From Pseudomonadota bacterium (GTDB lineage Bacteria; Myxococcota_A; Polyangia; Polyangiales; Polyangiaceae), in NCBI GenBank assembly GCA_023411445.1, contig JAEYOT010000166.1:1-6218 (forward strand): 6,218 nucleotides of DNA, in the 5' to 3' direction. Shown one piece after another: positions 5,094 to 6,218 of the stretch. A program made the position numbers and the translations under genes. The notes under the pieces are model-generated. The model was not told where the DNA came from. It did no database searches and worked only from the letters and a program-made list of their open reading frames with translations. Each line of letters starts with the position of its first letter. Positions within the stretch are counted from its first letter, which is position 1.

Positions 5094-6218
5094 ATGGGCC
5101 GCTCGGCCTCCGACGAAGACATCGGCGAGGGCGGCACCCGCTTCGGTGAGCCGCTCGGCGACGAGAACGCCGCGGGCGGAGCGCCCGAGCGGACGCTCGG
5201 CGAAGGCGCGGTGATCGACGGCAAGTACCGGCTCGAGCGCATCCTTGGCGAAGGCGGGATGGGCTCGGTGTGGCACGCGCACAACCTGCAGCTGGACGTG
5301 CCGGTCGCGATCAAGCTGCTGCGCTCCGGAGCGGATCTGGCCCAGCTCTCGGAGCGCATGAAGCTGGAAGCGCGCTCCGCCGCCCGCTTGGTCCACCCGG
5401 CCATCGTGCGCGTGTTCGACATCGGCACGACGGAGAGCGGCGATCCGTTCATCGTGATGGAGTTGCTCAACGGGCAGAGCTTGGCGGACGTACTGGATAG
5501 CGGCCGCATGGATCCCATTCCGGCCGTGCAAGCGCTGCTGCCCATCGCCGAGGCGCTGGTGCTGGCCCACAGCAAGGGCATCATCCACCGCGACCTGAAG
5601 CCGCAGAACGTGTTCATGGCCGAGGAGGCCGAGCGCCTCCAACCCAAGCTGCTGGATTTCGGCATCGCCAAGCTGATCGACGCGGGCCTAGCGCCGGGCA
5701 GCATCACGGACACCGGCATCATGCTGGGCAGCCCCGACTACATGTCGCCCGAGCAAGCGCGGGGGCAAACCGATCTGGATCACCGCACGGACATCTGGTC
5801 CTTCTCTGTCGTGCTGTACGAGTGCTTGACGGGAGCTTGCCCGTTTCACGGCGCCAACTACAACGCGTTGATGCGCGCCATCATCGACGAGCCTCCGCTG
5901 CCCATCCCGGCCGAGCTGAAGCTCGATCCCGGGCTGAGCAGCATCATCGAGCGCGGCCTCTCCAAACAGCGCGAAGAGCGCCCCGAGTCCATGCAGGCGC
6001 TCGGCCGTGAGCTGGCGGAGTGGCTCCTGCGTCGAGGCGTGGCTGAGGACGCCAGCGGCGGCGCGATCGAGCGCAAATGGACAGGACGCGCCGTGCAGCG
6101 CTCCATGCCGATCATCCCGACGGAGATCGCGAGCTCGACCGGCTCAGCCGAGCTGCCGCGCGCTCCGCGCCTTCCAGCGGGCGATACGCTGGTTTCCGCC
6201 TCGGAGGCGGACTTCGAC
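5094..6218 (+). CDS. PknB-like Hanks-type Ser/Thr protein kinase, C-terminus cut by window edge
   Basis: 375 residues are present, in frame to the last base. A 44-residue acidic/Gly-rich leader precedes the kinase domain (about 45-312). Motifs: glycine loop LGEGGMGSV (51-59), VAIK with ATP-binding Lys74, alpha-C Glu92, catalytic loop HRDLKPQN (165-172) with Asp167 as base, metal-binding DFG (188-190), activation segment ending GSPDYMSPEQ (212-221), DIWSF with Asp233, and the subdomain XI Arg in EERPESM. All key residues are intact, so an active RD-type kinase that autophosphorylates its activation loop is expected. The tail from about 313 is Ser/Pro-rich and low in complexity; no membrane segment or sensor domain is reached before the edge. 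Such kinases are abundant in myxobacteria; substrate and signal cannot be inferred. The ATG at 5094 is chosen for its position after TATAGA and because the gene's codon bias starts there. Confidence 0.93.
   Translation, partial: MGRSASDEDIGEGGTRFGEPLGDENAAGGAPERTLGEGAVIDGKYRLERILGEGGMGSVWHAHNLQLDVPVAIKLLRSGADLAQLSERMKLEARSAARLVHPAIVRVFDIGTTESGDPFIVMELLNGQSLADVLDSGRMDPIPAVQALLPIAEALVLAHSKGIIHRDLKPQNVFMAEEAERLQPKLLDFGIAKLIDAGLAPGSITDTGIMLGSPDYMSPEQARGQTDLDHRTDIWSFSVVLYECLTGACPFHGANYNALMRAIIDEPPLPIPAELKLDPGLSSIIERGLSKQREERPESMQALGRELAEWLLRRGVAEDASGGAIERKWTGRAVQRSMPIIPTEIASSTGSAELPRAPRLPAGDTLVSASEADFD

Noticed and set aside
4563..5642. Long minus-strand open frame continuing upstream of the Cys-motif protein (561 codons in total)
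   Set aside because: It is antisense to the intact kinase, His/Arg-rich, and has no family motifs. A clear signal peptide begins only at ATG 4562. High-GC genes often leave the opposite strand open.
1..6218. tRNA, rRNA, CRISPR arrays, insertion sequences, attachment sites
   Set aside because: I looked for cloverleaf-like segments, spaced direct repeats, transposase motifs and terminal inverted repeats and found none.

Overview
This 6.2 kb window is GC-rich with strong third-position GC bias. It carries a Hanks-type Ser/Thr kinase, an NsrR-like Rrf2 regulator, a lipoprotein multicopper oxidase, and a secreted Cys-motif protein with a Pro/Ala-rich linker and two membrane segments. This combination suggests a myxobacterium (for example Polyangiales/Sorangiineae) or a close relative. 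The taxonomic call is inference from gene style, not a database match.

Layout from left to right. (1) Positions 1-782, minus strand: N-terminal 260 residues of a lipoprotein multicopper oxidase, cut by the window edge. It does not show up as a simple closed ORF because its stop lies outside. (2) 781-1215, plus: a complete NsrR-like Rrf2 iron-sulfur regulator whose ATG shares a CATG with the oxidase start, so the two genes are head to head with no intergenic DNA. (3) 1216-1595: about 380 bp without a convincing gene. It contains an AT-rich 23-bp inverted repeat of NsrR-operator geometry (1256-1278) and a hairpin (1431-1452). (4) 1596-2813, plus: an ArgD-type class III aminotransferase. (5) 2810-3925, minus: a second, unrelated PLP aminotransferase (class I/II, LysN/MocR-catalytic-domain type). 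It converges on ArgD with overlapping stop codons in a shared CTAG. (6) 3957-4562, minus: a secreted or membrane protein with a four-Cys motif, closely followed by the class I/II aminotransferase and perhaps co-transcribed with it. (7) 4681-5085: a stretch with coding character but no single intact frame, best read as a plus-strand lipoprotein gene broken by successive -1 shifts. A competing minus-strand reading exists. (8) 5094-6218, plus: a PknB-like Ser/Thr protein kinase, in frame to the window edge.

The part most likely to work as a unit is the nsrR-like gene, the lipoprotein oxidase and the NsrR-like operator. Together they suggest a nitric-oxide or redox-responsive copper oxidase module with an unusually compact, overlapping architecture. 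Three plus- or minus-strand genes (nsrR-like, the Cys-motif protein and the kinase) each have a TATAG(A/C) box ending 6-8 nt before the ATG. This is the arrangement expected for leaderless transcripts. The two aminotransferases and the kinase have no evident functional link to the regulator.
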